64,000 nt of DNA from Gracilibacillus boraciitolerans JCM 21714 (GTDB lineage: Bacteria > Bacillota > Bacilli > Bacillales > Amphibacillaceae): positions 29,667 through 93,666 of the forward strand of contig NZ_BAVS01000011.1 of NCBI RefSeq assembly GCF_000521485.1, read 5' to 3'. Of this stretch, positions 45,969 to 55,173 are shown piece by piece (the first letter of the stretch is position 1; every line of letters begins with the position of its first letter). The notes under the pieces were generated by a model. It did not search any database, had not been told where the DNA came from, and saw nothing but the letters and a program-made list of their open reading frames with translations. The position numbers were made by a program, and so were the translations under genes.

Positions 45969-47517
45969 ATGTTAACATCCACAACAGGTTATCTTATATT
46001 ACTAATATTTGGCATATTTTTCACAGGTTTGACAATTGTCATGCAGCGCCGTCGTAAAGAGAAAATGACAGCAGAACAATTTAGTACTGCAGGCAGAAGT
46101 GTAGGAGTTGGATTAGCAAGTGCTCCATCATTGCAGCATGGACATGGGCCGCAACTTTGATGATGTCATCTTCGACAGGTTTCCAATACGGGATAAGTGG
46201 ACCATACTGGTATGCGGCAGGTGCATGTATTCAAGTACTATTATTTGCAATTGTGGCAATACATTTAAAACGTAAAGCACCATTAGCACATACATTTCTT
46301 GAATTTGTGGGCAAACGATTTGATGAAAAAATCATAAATTAATGATGGGTTTTGGCTTAATGACAAACATTATTGTAACATCTATGGTTATTTTAGGTGG
46401 TGCGATTGCACTTCATTCATTAACAGGTATGAACGTTTATATTGCTGCATTTTTAATACCTTTAACCTTTACCATCTACACGATGATTGGCGGTCTAAAA
46501 GCTTCATTCATTGCAGATTATTTAAATACTGTCATGATTTTTGTTATATTAGCAATTTTTGCGACAGTGGTATATGTAAAATTTGGTGTGACTTCTATAT
46601 ACGAAGGATTACAGGCAATTCCCGAGCAAAGCCAGATGCTTACAATGGCCTCCATTCCAGGTTTATTCTTCGGAATGATCAATATAATAGGAAACTTTGG
46701 TACAGTATTCGTTGACCAATCCTATTGGCAGCGTGCAATCGCAAGTAAGGATAGTGCCGCATCCAAAGCATATATCTACGGTGGGATCGCCTGGTTTGCT
46801 ATTCCATTTGCGATTGCAACGTTCCTAGGTGTGAGTGCAGCAGGGCTTGGGTTGAATATCGGTGACCCTGACGCGTCCGCTCCACTGATGGCACAATATT
46901 TATTAGGTTCTGTTGGTTCTATTCTATTTTTAGTCATGTTATTTATGGCAGTAATGTCAACAGGTGCTGCCGAGCTTACCGCAATCACAAATATTATTGT
47001 GACAGATATTTATCGAAAATCGATTAATCCTCATGCATCAGGGGAAAAAACATTAAAAGTATCGCGTATTGTTACACTAAGCTTCGGTTTAGCAATGGGA
47101 TTATTCTCTATTTTACTATTCAAAGTGGGGATTGGTTTAAGTTTCGTTTATATGGCAATGGGGATTTTCGTTAGTGGGGCTGTTATTCCGTTAACGTTAG
47201 GTCTGATGTGGAAAAAAGCAACAAGCACAGGAAACTTTTATGGTGCCTTATAGATGATTACAGGTATTACCGTGTGGGTGATTACAGCTCAATTACGTTA
47301 CGGCGAGATTTCTGTTTCTTCATTAGGTGAATTACATTCGATGTTATTTGGTAATGTAACAGTGTTCTTAGTAAGTGGTGTGATTGCTATCGGTCATGGG
47401 CTAATTAGTAATCAGGAATTTGATTTTAATTCATTAAAAGATAAATTCCGCAGCTTTGATTTTGATGATGAGAAAGTAGAAGCTGATAGAAAAGTCATAA
47501 AACAGAAAGTGGTGTAA
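45969..47517 (+). CDS. DUR3-like sodium:solute (urea) symporter (two slips and one amber)
   Basis: SSS-family transporter resembling eukaryotic and bacterial DUR3 urea symporters. Repaired: [195 protein letters not shown]. Breaks: one T missing near 46124, one A missing near 46333, and an in-frame TAG at 47251-47253. ATG 45969 behind GGAGGGGGGG. The urease cluster next door supports urea as substrate. Confidence 0.78.
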
Positions 47518-47520
47518 TCA

Positions 47521-47757
47521 ATGGAAGATAAACAATTAATAAAAGATGGGAAGCTTTGTACACGCTGGGCATTCGGTTTAACCTTTGTATTTATCATTGT
47601 TTTCCCGGGTATTATGTTTATTACTGGTTATGAATATAGCTTAGCCTTTTTCAAAGGCTGGACCTATTTAGCATTTACATGGTTGATCGTTGCAGGTTTA
47701 TATACTGCAATTCGCCCATGGGTCGAAATGTACTTAGAAAGAAAACAAACAAACTAG
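47521..47757 (+). CDS. small membrane partner of the SSS symporter
   Basis: A 78-residue protein with two membrane helices (TRWAFGLTFVFIIVFPGIMFITGY and GWTYLAFTWLIVAGLYTAIRPW), starting 3 bp after the symporter stop. Small two-helix proteins commonly accompany SSS transporters (as DUF485/DUF4212 types do); I do not recognise the exact family. It probably stabilises or regulates the symporter. Confidence 0.65.
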   Translation: MEDKQLIKDGKLCTRWAFGLTFVFIIVFPGIMFITGYEYSLAFFKGWTYLAFTWLIVAGLYTAIRPWVEMYLERKQTN

Positions 47758-47794
47758 CGAAAGAGACTCGCCCAAAAATTAGTTGATATTTCTG

Positions 47795-47985
47795 ATTAAC
47801 TGAATAGTAATTTTGAAATTTATATTAGGTGTAACAGCCGCTGCGGCTTGTCCACTTCGCTTTCCGGGGGGGCGATGCTCTTCAGCTAACTTCGTAAAGA
47901 AGACCACTTTACAAAGTGGATCTTCAGATCACGCTGATCCCCCCAGGAGTCGAAGTGGACGCCTGCGCTGTATAACATCTACAAT
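47795..47985. repeat. dispersed palindromic element A, copy 3
   Basis: TAGTAATTTTGAAATTTATA and GTGTAACAGCCGCTGCGGCT match the copies at 28243 and 32425. The left part TTGTCCACTTCGCTTTCCGG is complementary to CAGGAGTCGAAGTGGACGCC on the right, and the middle holds a smaller hairpin (CCACTTT...AAAGTGG). Two G/C runs (47866-47872, 47939-47944) lie inside. Confidence 0.75.
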
Positions 47986-48049
47986 GGATGTAAATGGTAG
48001 AATTCCGTCATTTAGATTTCAGGAGAGAAATTCCCTACCTCTTCATACT

Positions 48050-48505
48050 TTAGAATGGCTTTGTAATCATAAGGAAAATTACAATTAATAATAATGTGTT
48101 TTCGAGATATTCTACACGTAATAATTTTTGAATATGCTCTTGATAGCCTGCAGGTACCTGAACCTTCTCTTCATCCCTGATCATTTCCTTAATCGGTGAT
48201 GAGTATTTTTTTAAGAAAGTTGGTCCTAGCGATAGCGCGATAAAATATAAGATCATACTTGTGATATACCAGCCCTGTTGAAAAAGCATTGGCTGCAGAA
48301 GTCCCATACACACTCCTGTAATTAAGACGAGTATGCCACCAATCATTACAAAAATATGTATGTTACGTTTCATTGCAAAGGCTTGCCGAATTTCAGGCAT
48401 TGTTTTGGCGGATTTTACAATGGTTGTCAGGATAAAGCCAGGACCAATTCCAACAATAGCAGAAAAGATATGGATAATAATCAGCCATGTATATAATGAG
48501 TGCAT
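48050..48505 (-). CDS. DUF2269-type membrane protein
   Basis: A 151-residue protein with four membrane helices: LYTWLIIIHIFSAIVGIGPGF, NIHIFVMIGGILVLITGVCMGLL, WYITSMILYFIALSLGPTFL and YLENTLLLIVIFLMI. The N-terminal His in IIHIFSA and the overall pattern fit the DUF2269 family, of unknown function. ATG 48505 with TGCATTGAT context lacks a strong SD; AAAAGGTGATTGC upstream is acceptable. Single gene. Confidence 0.65.
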   Translation of the reverse strand: MHSLYTWLIIIHIFSAIVGIGPGFILTTIVKSAKTMPEIRQAFAMKRNIHIFVMIGGILVLITGVCMGLLQPMLFQQGWYITSMILYFIALSLGPTFLKKYSSPIKEMIRDEEKVQVPAGYQEHIQKLLRVEYLENTLLLIVIFLMITKPF

Positions 48506-48833
48506 GCAATCACCTTTTTGTTTTAATCAAGTCACCTTTTATTATAACGTATTTACTCGAATGAAATAAGAACTATTTTGTAAAAAGGGAAATTGTCTAA
48601 GAAAATCAGCAATCTTTGTATGCATCAATGAAAATAAAAATTGTTATGACAGCAGAATAGTAATATTCATCAAATGTAACAGATTGCGTGAGCATTTTGA
48701 TCGTTAATTCGTTCTGTTTTTAGTATAGTTAAAAAGAAGAGTAATGAAAGCGTTATTATAGATCGTTGGATTACAAACTTTATATAATAGTTTGTCCAAA
48801 GCGATTAATAATTTTGTGGAAGGAGAGATTGAC
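48506..48833. other. 328-bp divergent intergenic region
   Basis: AT-rich. TTTTTAGTATAGTTAAAAAG near 48718-48737 could hold a -10 box. I see no repeat, riboswitch or further gene. Confidence 0.35.
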
Positions 48834-49712
48834 ATGTTAAAAAGAAAAATTGGCAGAATCGATTATCAAGGATCTGCCGTTATGTTTGGTGCGGCAAGCT
48901 TAGGAGATGTAACACAAGAGGAGGCTGATCAATCGATTAAACATGCCTTAGCACATGGTGTAAATCACTTTGATGTAGCAGCTGATTATGGTAATGCAGA
49001 ACTTCGTCTAGCTCCCATCATTAGTGAAATTCAAAATGATATATTTTTAGCAACTAAAACAGGAAAAAGAACGAAGGACGAAGCAAAAACAGAGATTTAT
49101 CGTTCTCTAGAAAGAATGAAAGTGGATTCAGTAGACTTGTTGCAATTGCATGCGGTAGGAACAATCGAAGAGCTTGATAAATGTACAGCTAAAGGTGGAG
49201 CATTAGAAGCGTTGATAGAGGCAAAAGAAGAAGGCGTAATTAGAGAAATTGGGATTACCGGCCATGGCCATCAAGCACCGGTTACTCATTTAGAAGCACT
49301 AAGAAGATTTCCATTCGCAACCGTTTTGTTACCTCTTAATTATTATATGTATTCGTTACCAGAATATAGACAAGCTTTTGATGCATTGATGGAGGAAGCA
49401 AATAAACAAGAAACGGCTGTACGTGTTATTAAAGCAGTTGCGAAGGCTCCTTGGATAGAGGGAGAAGAGCGCCCATATGCCACATGGTATAAGCCATTTG
49501 ATCGACAGGAAATCATAGATGCCTGTGTTCATTTTGTTTTATCTTTTCCAGGGATTGCAGGTTTTGCAAGTGCTGGTGATATTCATCTCTTCCCAAAAAT
49601 AGTTGACGCAGTGGAACGATATGGTTCTATGTCAGATGAAGAAGCAGAACGAATTCTCAGTTCCATTAGTGGCTATACCACTATTTTTGGTGCGCCAACC
49701 TCCATTGATTAA
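48834..49712 (+). CDS. aldo/keto reductase
   Basis: About 292 residues. MLKRKIGRIDYQGSAVMFGAASLGDVTQEEADQSIKHALAHGVNHFDVAADYGNAELRLAP holds the Asp and Tyr of the catalytic tetrad, LATKTGKRTKDEA the Lys, and DSVDLLQLHAVGT the His. FVLSFPGIAGFASAGDIHLFPKIVDAVERY is the C-terminal NADPH-binding end. This is the AKR subgroup often annotated as general oxidoreductase; natural substrate unknown. ATG 48834 behind GAAGGAGAG is chosen over an earlier in-frame start. Confidence 0.85.
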   Translation: MLKRKIGRIDYQGSAVMFGAASLGDVTQEEADQSIKHALAHGVNHFDVAADYGNAELRLAPIISEIQNDIFLATKTGKRTKDEAKTEIYRSLERMKVDSVDLLQLHAVGTIEELDKCTAKGGALEALIEAKEEGVIREIGITGHGHQAPVTHLEALRRFPFATVLLPLNYYMYSLPEYRQAFDALMEEANKQETAVRVIKAVAKAPWIEGEERPYATWYKPFDRQEIIDACVHFVLSFPGIAGFASAGDIHLFPKIVDAVERYGSMSDEEAERILSSISGYTTIFGAPTSID

Positions 49713-49717
49713 TAACG

Positions 49718-50210
49718 CTACAATACATCTGGCATTTTTACGCTGACTGGCATCTTTTTTGTTGTTGAATGAGATTTATTGACGAACAAAAAATCAAAGC
49801 CTAATGCTGTAAAAACACCAAAAATTAGCGACCAGAATGCAAGACTGAAGGTAGACCAGATAAGTGTTGCTCTCTTGGTTGCGCCTAATGTCATACCAAT
49901 AAAGGCAGCGATATGGGATCCGATGAAGATGGGCTAACATAACCATTCCGGGAAGGCCGTATTTATTCCACATTGTTCTTGCTCTTTCTTGTCTTTTTGA
50001 TTTTTTGTTTTCTTGTCTATTAGCGAGCCATGTTTTGAATTTATCATAGCCAATTATCAATGCTAATATCGTTACCATGTTTCCGATAAAAGCGATCAAA
50101 GTGACGGCGATCGGATTTAAACCGGAGATAATACCAAGTGGTATAACCAGAGCGATTTCAAACCAGGGAATGGCAGCTCCTAAAAAGACAAGTGAATATT
50201 CGATAATCAT
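49718..50210 (-). CDS. small multidrug-export-family (COG2426-like) membrane protein (frameshifted)
   Basis: Three to four membrane helices: IIEYSLVFLGAAIPWFEIALVIPLGIISGLNPIAVTLIAFIGNMVTILALIIGY, then KFKTWLANRQENKKSKRQERARTMWNKYGLPGMVMLAP. The frame breaks near 49928-49934 in a C run (GCCCATC); repaired, it continues IFIGSHIAAFIGMTLGATKRATLIW and FSLAFWSLIFGVFTALGFDF. ATG 50210 behind GAGGAG. The family is annotated as small multi-drug export protein, without solid evidence of function. Confidence 0.7.
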
Positions 50211-50236
50211 ATACATTCTCCTCACATTATTCATGA

Positions 50237-50269
50237 AAAAAGTTGATGTTTAAAGAACATCAACTTTTT
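50237..50269. terminator. bidirectional terminator after the flavodoxin gene
   Basis: AAAAAGTTGATGTT (50237-50250) pairs with AACATCAACTTTTT (50256-50269), 14 bp, 5-nt loop. It ends the nrdE-nrdF-flavodoxin run on the minus strand. Confidence 0.9.
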
Positions 50270-50715
50270 CTATGAGACAACGGCTAGTTCCCTCACTAAT
50301 CGATCGCAAAATTTATCACAGCGAGTTAAATCGTCATCTTGAGGCATTAACTCTACTTTTAACGTTACAGCTAAATGAGTATGGACAAAAAGCATATCCT
50401 TAAGTAAGTCAACAGCCCCCACAAAAATAAGGATAGAAGCTGTCCCCCAGTTCCAAAGACTCCTGTAGTAACATGATCTACATCTTCTGTTTCAAATTGT
50501 TCAAACAGCTCTTCCATTTCGAGTGGAAGATCTCCATTATCCCATGAATAGGTTCCCACTGCAATAATATCATAGTCTTTTAAGGAATGATTTTGAAACT
50601 GATCTATGGTAAATAAATCTGTTTTAATATCCCGTTGTTCCATTTTTTCATGAATTATTTCCGCAAGGGTAGAGGTATTACCAGTGACAGAACTATAAAT
50701 AATAGCGGCTTTCAT
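50270..50715 (-). CDS. flavodoxin (frameshifted twice)
   Basis: MKAAIIYSSVTGNTSTLAEIIHEKMEQRDI has the FMN-phosphate loop (SSVTGNT); DYDIIAVGTYSWDNGDLPLEMEELFEQFE follows. Two G runs near 50404 and 50443 have five G where four are needed; repaired they give VFGTGDSFYPYFCGAVDLLKDMLFVHTHLAVTLKVELMP, standard flavodoxin, 147 aa. ATG 50715 behind AAAGGAGGAG. Lying directly after nrdF, it may supply electrons for assembly of the radical cofactor, as NrdI does, although it is a classic flavodoxin and not NrdI by sequence. Confidence 0.82.
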
Positions 50716-50749
50716 TGGATATCTCCTCCTTTTGAAGTTCCCTTTTATC

Positions 50750-50797
50750 ACGGCGCTAACCGTCCGTAAAACCCCCCCCACTGATTGAAGTCTCACT
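50750..50797. repeat. dispersed intergenic element B, copy 2
   Basis: CACGGCGCTAACCGTCCGTA followed by AAA, a C8 run and ACTGATTGAAGTCTCAC, between flavodoxin and nrdF. Related to 10264-10316 and 55097-55113. Confidence 0.6.
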
Positions 50798-51847
50798 TTA
50801 TAACTCATCAAAACCGTTAGATGAAGATACTTTTGTATATGTTCGAGATTTTTGTTCAAAGAAATCGGATTTCGTTTCGTTCATCATTTCATCACTAAAG
50901 ACATGAATCCATTCCATCGGATTATCCCGTTCTGAATAATAATTATCGAGACCAATTTGACGGAATCGTTTATTTGCCAAATACTCGACATAGCCATGGA
51001 ACTCATCAAGATCAATGCCCTCGATATCTTTTAAAATGTAATCTGCCCACTCTTTTTCTAATTGAACGGCTTGATCGATTGTTTTATATGCGAATTCAAT
51101 GTTTTCATCTGTATTTAGATCAGGATTTTCTGTTAAAAGAATTCGTACAAATTGGGATACGAAATAAGCATGTTGCATTTCATCGCGTTGGATATAGCTG
51201 ATCATCGTACTAGTCTTTAACATTTTTTGCTGACGTGCTAAATGATAGAAGAAAGCAAAGCCGGCATAGAAATAGATGCCTTCGAGATTGATCGAATTAA
51301 TGGCTAGTTCAAATAACTTTTGTGGCGTTGGATTGTCACGAAATGATTCATAACTATCTAAAATAAGCTGGTTGCGTTTGCGTACAATCGGATCTTCTTT
51401 CGCCTGAGTAAAACGCTCATTTTGTTCACGTAATGGAACTAATGAACTTAGAATGTAGGAATAAGATTCATTGTGTACTGCTTCTTGTTGTGCAATTACG
51501 GCGAATATTGCTTTAAAACTAGAATCTGTCACATAATCCATCACATGTGTCATCGTCGGTGTCTGCAGACTATCCAGTGATGCTAACTGAGTATTAATGC
51601 GTAAGAAGATATCCTTTTCCGTTTCGGATAAGTTATCCCATTGTTTGATATCGTCTTGCATATTAATCTCTTGAGCCTTCCAAAAATTAGCAAGTAATGT
51701 TTGATAAAAATCATACATTTGTGGATAGGCAATGTCGTTCCAATTAAGTAAACCAGAAGATTGTCCATTAATAATGCCTGTTGCTTTATTTGGATAAGTA
51801 GGATTTAATAGTTTAATTTTTTTTAAAGGTTGATCTACTTCTGTCAT
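50798..51847 (-). CDS. nrdF: ribonucleotide reductase, class I small (beta) subunit
   Basis: A 349-residue diiron/dimanganese protein. Metal ligands and radical site are visible: LASLDSLQTPT (Asp), AQQEAVHNESYSYIL (Glu, His, and the radical Tyr seven residues after the Glu), NSINLEGIYFYAGFAFFYHLA (Glu), YIQRDEMQHAYF (Glu, His). The C-terminal peptide that docks on NrdE is present. ATG 51847 behind GGAGGACGAG. Forms the class I RNR with NrdE, making deoxynucleotides. I use nrdF for the Bacillus-type gene; subclass is not settled from sequence. Confidence 0.9.
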   Translation of the reverse strand: MTEVDQPLKKIKLLNPTYPNKATGIINGQSSGLLNWNDIAYPQMYDFYQTLLANFWKAQEINMQDDIKQWDNLSETEKDIFLRINTQLASLDSLQTPTMTHVMDYVTDSSFKAIFAVIAQQEAVHNESYSYILSSLVPLREQNERFTQAKEDPIVRKRNQLILDSYESFRDNPTPQKLFELAINSINLEGIYFYAGFAFFYHLARQQKMLKTSTMISYIQRDEMQHAYFVSQFVRILLTENPDLNTDENIEFAYKTIDQAVQLEKEWADYILKDIEGIDLDEFHGYVEYLANKRFRQIGLDNYYSERDNPMEWIHVFSDEMMNETKSDFFEQKSRTYTKVSSSNGFDEL

Positions 51848-51906
51848 AATACTCGTCCTCCATCAGTAAAAGTTGAAAATTGCTGCGCATCAATAATAAA
51901 TGTTTT

Positions 51907-54193
51907 TTAGCTATGGCATGCTTCACATTCTTCAATTTCGGTTTGAGATGTGCTGCGAACGTAATAGGTCGTTTTTAAACGGTTTTCCCATGCAGCAACA
52001 TGTAAATTCAGTAAATCTTTTGCTTTGATATCGTGGCGTACATAAAAGTTAAAACTAATACCCTGATCAATATGACGTTGTCGTTTTGCATTTTGTTTAA
52101 TACTCCATACTTGATCTAATTCGTGACGTGCACGGCGATAATAGTTGTATGTCACATGATCTAAGTCAGGTGCTGTTACCTTAAATTTAAAGTTTTTCTT
52201 TTCTTCCGCATATTCCACTGCATATAGTGGATCAATTCCATCTGTTGACCCGCCAATTTTAGCTGTGGAAGAGTTTGGTGCAACAGCCATTAACCAGCCA
52301 TTTCGAATACCATATGTTGCAACATCTTGGCGCAACTGATTCCAGCGATCTGAGTGATAGTCCCGTCTGTCAAAATAAGTGCCTGTTTGCCATTCTGATC
52401 CTTCAAATTCGGAGTAGGATCCTTTTTCTTTTGAAAGTTTCATCGAAGCTTTAATGGTGTAATAAGCAATATCTTCATATACTTTGTCTGCAAATTCGAC
52501 AGCTTCATCTGATTCCCAATGGATATTTTCTAAAGCAAGTAAGTGGTGCCAGCCAAATGTACCAAGGCCTACAGCACGATATTTTTTGTTGGTAACTTCA
52601 GCTTGTCCAACACTGATGGTATTTAAATCAATAACATTATCGAGCATCCTAACTTGGATAGAAATTAAACGATCTAATACCTCAGATCTTATGGCATTTG
52701 GTAAATTAACAGAGGATAAGTTACAAACTACAAAATCACCAGGTTTACGAACAATTACGATATTACCGTCCTCGTCTTGATATTCTTTCGTAATGGTAGT
52801 TGGTGACATGTTTTGTGCAATTTCCGTACACAGATTACTACAATAGATCGATGTTTTTCCAATGCCACGTTTATGTTTATTTGGATTTTGACGATTTACT
52901 TCATCACGGTAAAACATATATGGTGTACCTGTTTCTAATTGTGCAACCATCACACGAGCCATAATATCCATGGCACGATACGTTTTTCTTGGCAATAAGG
53001 GATGATGAACAGCTTCCCAATATTTTTCTGTGAAATATCTATGATCATTTTCATCATAAAAATCTTCTAAACCAAGAGGATTGCCATGTTCATCTTTCCA
53101 ATCCATTATTTGTTTCACCTGATGAGGACAGAAAGTATGCCATTCACCGACACTTTTGCCATTCGCATCTTTTTCCTGTAATTGCTCCATAAATAAATCA
53201 GGAATCGATACACCTGTGAAAATATCATGTGCTTTGCGCCGTTCATCACCATTATTTGTTTTTAGATCTAAAAGCCATTCATAATATCTTTATGGAATAC
53301 ATCTAAATAAATAGCAACTGCACCCTGGCGCTGACCTAACTGATCCACGCTTACGGCAGTGTCATTCAATAAACGAATCCATGGCACAACACCTGAAGAA
53401 TTACCTTTAAATTTCTTAATATCCGAGCCTAATGCACGAACTTTACCGTAATAGATGCCAATTCCACCGCCATCTTTACTTAGACGAGCGATATCCCAGT
53501 TATTTAAGTAGATCCCATCTAACGAATCGTCCACTGTATCGATAAAGCAGGAAGATAATTGTCCATAGCTTTTACCTGCATTAGAAAGCGTAGGTGTAGC
53601 GACTGTCATATATAAATGGCTCAAAGCCAGTATGCTTCTTTGACCAGTTCTTGTCTTTTTTCAGGTGCTTCATTTTGCATTAAGGTCATGGCGATCACCA
53701 TAAATCGTTCTTGTGGTAACTCATATAGATTACGATCATGGTCTCTGGCTAAATATCTGTCAGCTAATAAAAATAATCCTATGTAGTTAAAAAGGTTATC
53801 CCGTTCTGGTTGGATCGCCAACTGAAGGTCGTCTATTTCATCTTTACTATAGTGTGTTAAAATGTCTTTGTTATAAATCCCTATATTAGTTAAGCTTTCA
53901 ATCAGGTGGTAAAATTCGCCATACTGTTGATCAGCCTTATATCCTCTGTTTTGTGCAGCTGTTTCATAGAGTTGTTGAAGAAGAAACTGTGCTGCAACAA
54001 ATGTCCAGTTGGGTTGATCCATCGCGATCCGATTTAAAGAATAAAACAGAGCTTCTTGTGTTGTGTCTTTGTCTAATTTCGTCGATGCTTCGATCCGTTT
54101 TTGGATATCTGTTGTATCTAGACCGTACTTTTCCTCCGCCTCTTGTAAAGCCTGTATGACCGATTGTTTAATAGATTTAACTTCTGTTGTCAT
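51907..54193 (-). CDS. nrdE: ribonucleotide reductase, class I large (alpha) subunit (two frame breaks)
   Basis: About 760 residues after repair. Active-site features: SSCFIDTVDDSL, SKDGGGIGIYYGKVRALGS, SIYCSNLCTEI (thiyl radical Cys and Glu), FVVCNLSSVNL (redox Cys), AVAPNSSTAKIGGSTDGIDPLYA, LKTTYYVRS (Tyr pair for electron transfer) and the C-terminal redox pair CEACHS. Breaks: one G missing near 53618 (TACTGGCTTTG for EAYWALSHLY) and one near 53284 (HKDIMEWLLDLKTNN). ATG 54193 behind AATGGAGG. Since the enzyme is essential, the breaks are almost surely sequence errors. NrdR boxes lie upstream. Confidence 0.92.
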
Positions 54194-54308
54194 CAAAATT
54201 CCTCCATTTACATAATAAAAGCGCTCAACAAGGAGCGGATTTCCATTTATAATAGATATTAACTTTTGTCTTTGATAGAAAGCCATACTTTAGAATGTTG
54301 GCCTTTGA

Positions 54309-54355
54309 ATACAATATATTGTTGTTTGGATTTTCGTGATTACTATATGTTGTAT
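54309..54355 (-). promoter_or_regulatory. pair of NrdR boxes upstream of nrdE
   Basis: ATACAATATATTGTTG (54309-54324) and TTACTATATGTTGTAT (54340-54355) match the NrdR consensus ACACWATATATWGTGT at 13 and 12 of 16 positions. They start 31 bp apart, the three-turn spacing typical of NrdR operators. Confidence 0.75.
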
Positions 54356-54507
54356 TCTAAATCATATTCCTCTATTTTTCAATCAAAACATTCGACTTCC
54401 ATTCTATCTTGAATCGAAGAAAAGTTGATTTATAAGCTTTTTGCTATATAGGACTTTTGAATTATTTTTATCAGTGATTTCAATTACTATAGCTGAATTG
54501 CAAAATT

Positions 54508-54537
54508 TTGTGGATAGAACTTAAGAAAACGTATAAT
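54508..54537 (+). promoter_or_regulatory. sigma-A promoter of csaA
   Basis: TTGTGG (54508-54513), 18-bp spacer, TATAAT (54532-54537), about 35 bp before the csaA start. Confidence 0.6.
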
Positions 54538-54573
54538 TAAAAATTAATTTCTATAAGGAGTGAAATATTAAGA

Positions 54574-54902
54574 ATGGCAACTTTTGATGATTTTTCAAAA
54601 TTGGATCTCCGTATTGGAACGATTATTGATGCGGAGGATTTTCCTGAAGCTAGAAAGCCTGCAATAAAGTTAAAAATTGATTTTGGTGATTTAGGAGTCA
54701 AACAATCTTCTGCACAAATTACCAAAAGATATCATGCTGATGTTTTGTTAGGTAGACAAATTGCAGCAGTGGTCAATTTCCCTCCGATGCGAATAGCCGG
54801 ATTTAAATCAGAAGTGCTCGTATTGGGGGGGATATCGGGTGAGGAGGATGTCGTGTTGTTACGACTGATGAAAAAGTGAAAAATGGAACGAAAATATCTT
54901 AA
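54574..54902 (+). CDS. csaA: CsaA tRNA-binding chaperone-like protein (frameshifted)
   Basis: A 109-residue homodimeric OB-fold tRNA-binding-domain protein: MATFDDFSKLDLRIGTIIDAEDFPEARKPAIKLKIDFGDLGVKQSSAQITKRYHADVLLGRQIAAVVNFPPMRIAGFKSEVLVLG is almost identical in pattern to B. subtilis CsaA. One A is missing near 54850 (TTGTTACG for TTGTTAACG); repaired, the end reads DVVLLTTDEKVKNGTKIS with TAA at 54900-54902. G7 near 54826 may add a Gly. In Bacillus it is linked to protein export and binds tRNA-like structures. Confidence 0.88.
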
Positions 54903-55086
54903 AATAAAAGTAGCAAGGGTGGAGCATGATTTGTCACAGGAAGAGCTTGCAAAGAAGGTAGGTGTGACAAGACAAACAATTGGATTAATAGAACAAGGCA
55001 AGTACAACCCAAGTTTACAGTTATGTATATCGATCTGTAAGACGTTGGATAAAACATTGGATGATTTATTTTGGGAAGATAAGTAG
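54883..55086 (+). CDS. small XRE-family HTH regulator
   Basis: A 67-residue single-domain regulator of the YozG type. KVARVEHDLSQEELAKKVGVTRQTIGLIEQGKYNPSLQLCISICKTLDKTLDDLFW is a complete Cro/CI helix-turn-helix with the ending typical of the family. ATG 54883 overlaps the repaired csaA end by 20 bp. Targets unknown. Confidence 0.82.
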   Translation: MERKYLKIKVARVEHDLSQEELAKKVGVTRQTIGLIEQGKYNPSLQLCISICKTLDKTLDDLFWEDK

Positions 55087-55173
55087 GAGTTTTTAACACG
55101 GCGTTAACCGATTAATTTTTTATAAATGTGGGGGAAGGACAAATAATAAAAATGTCCTCCACCACTATAAATC

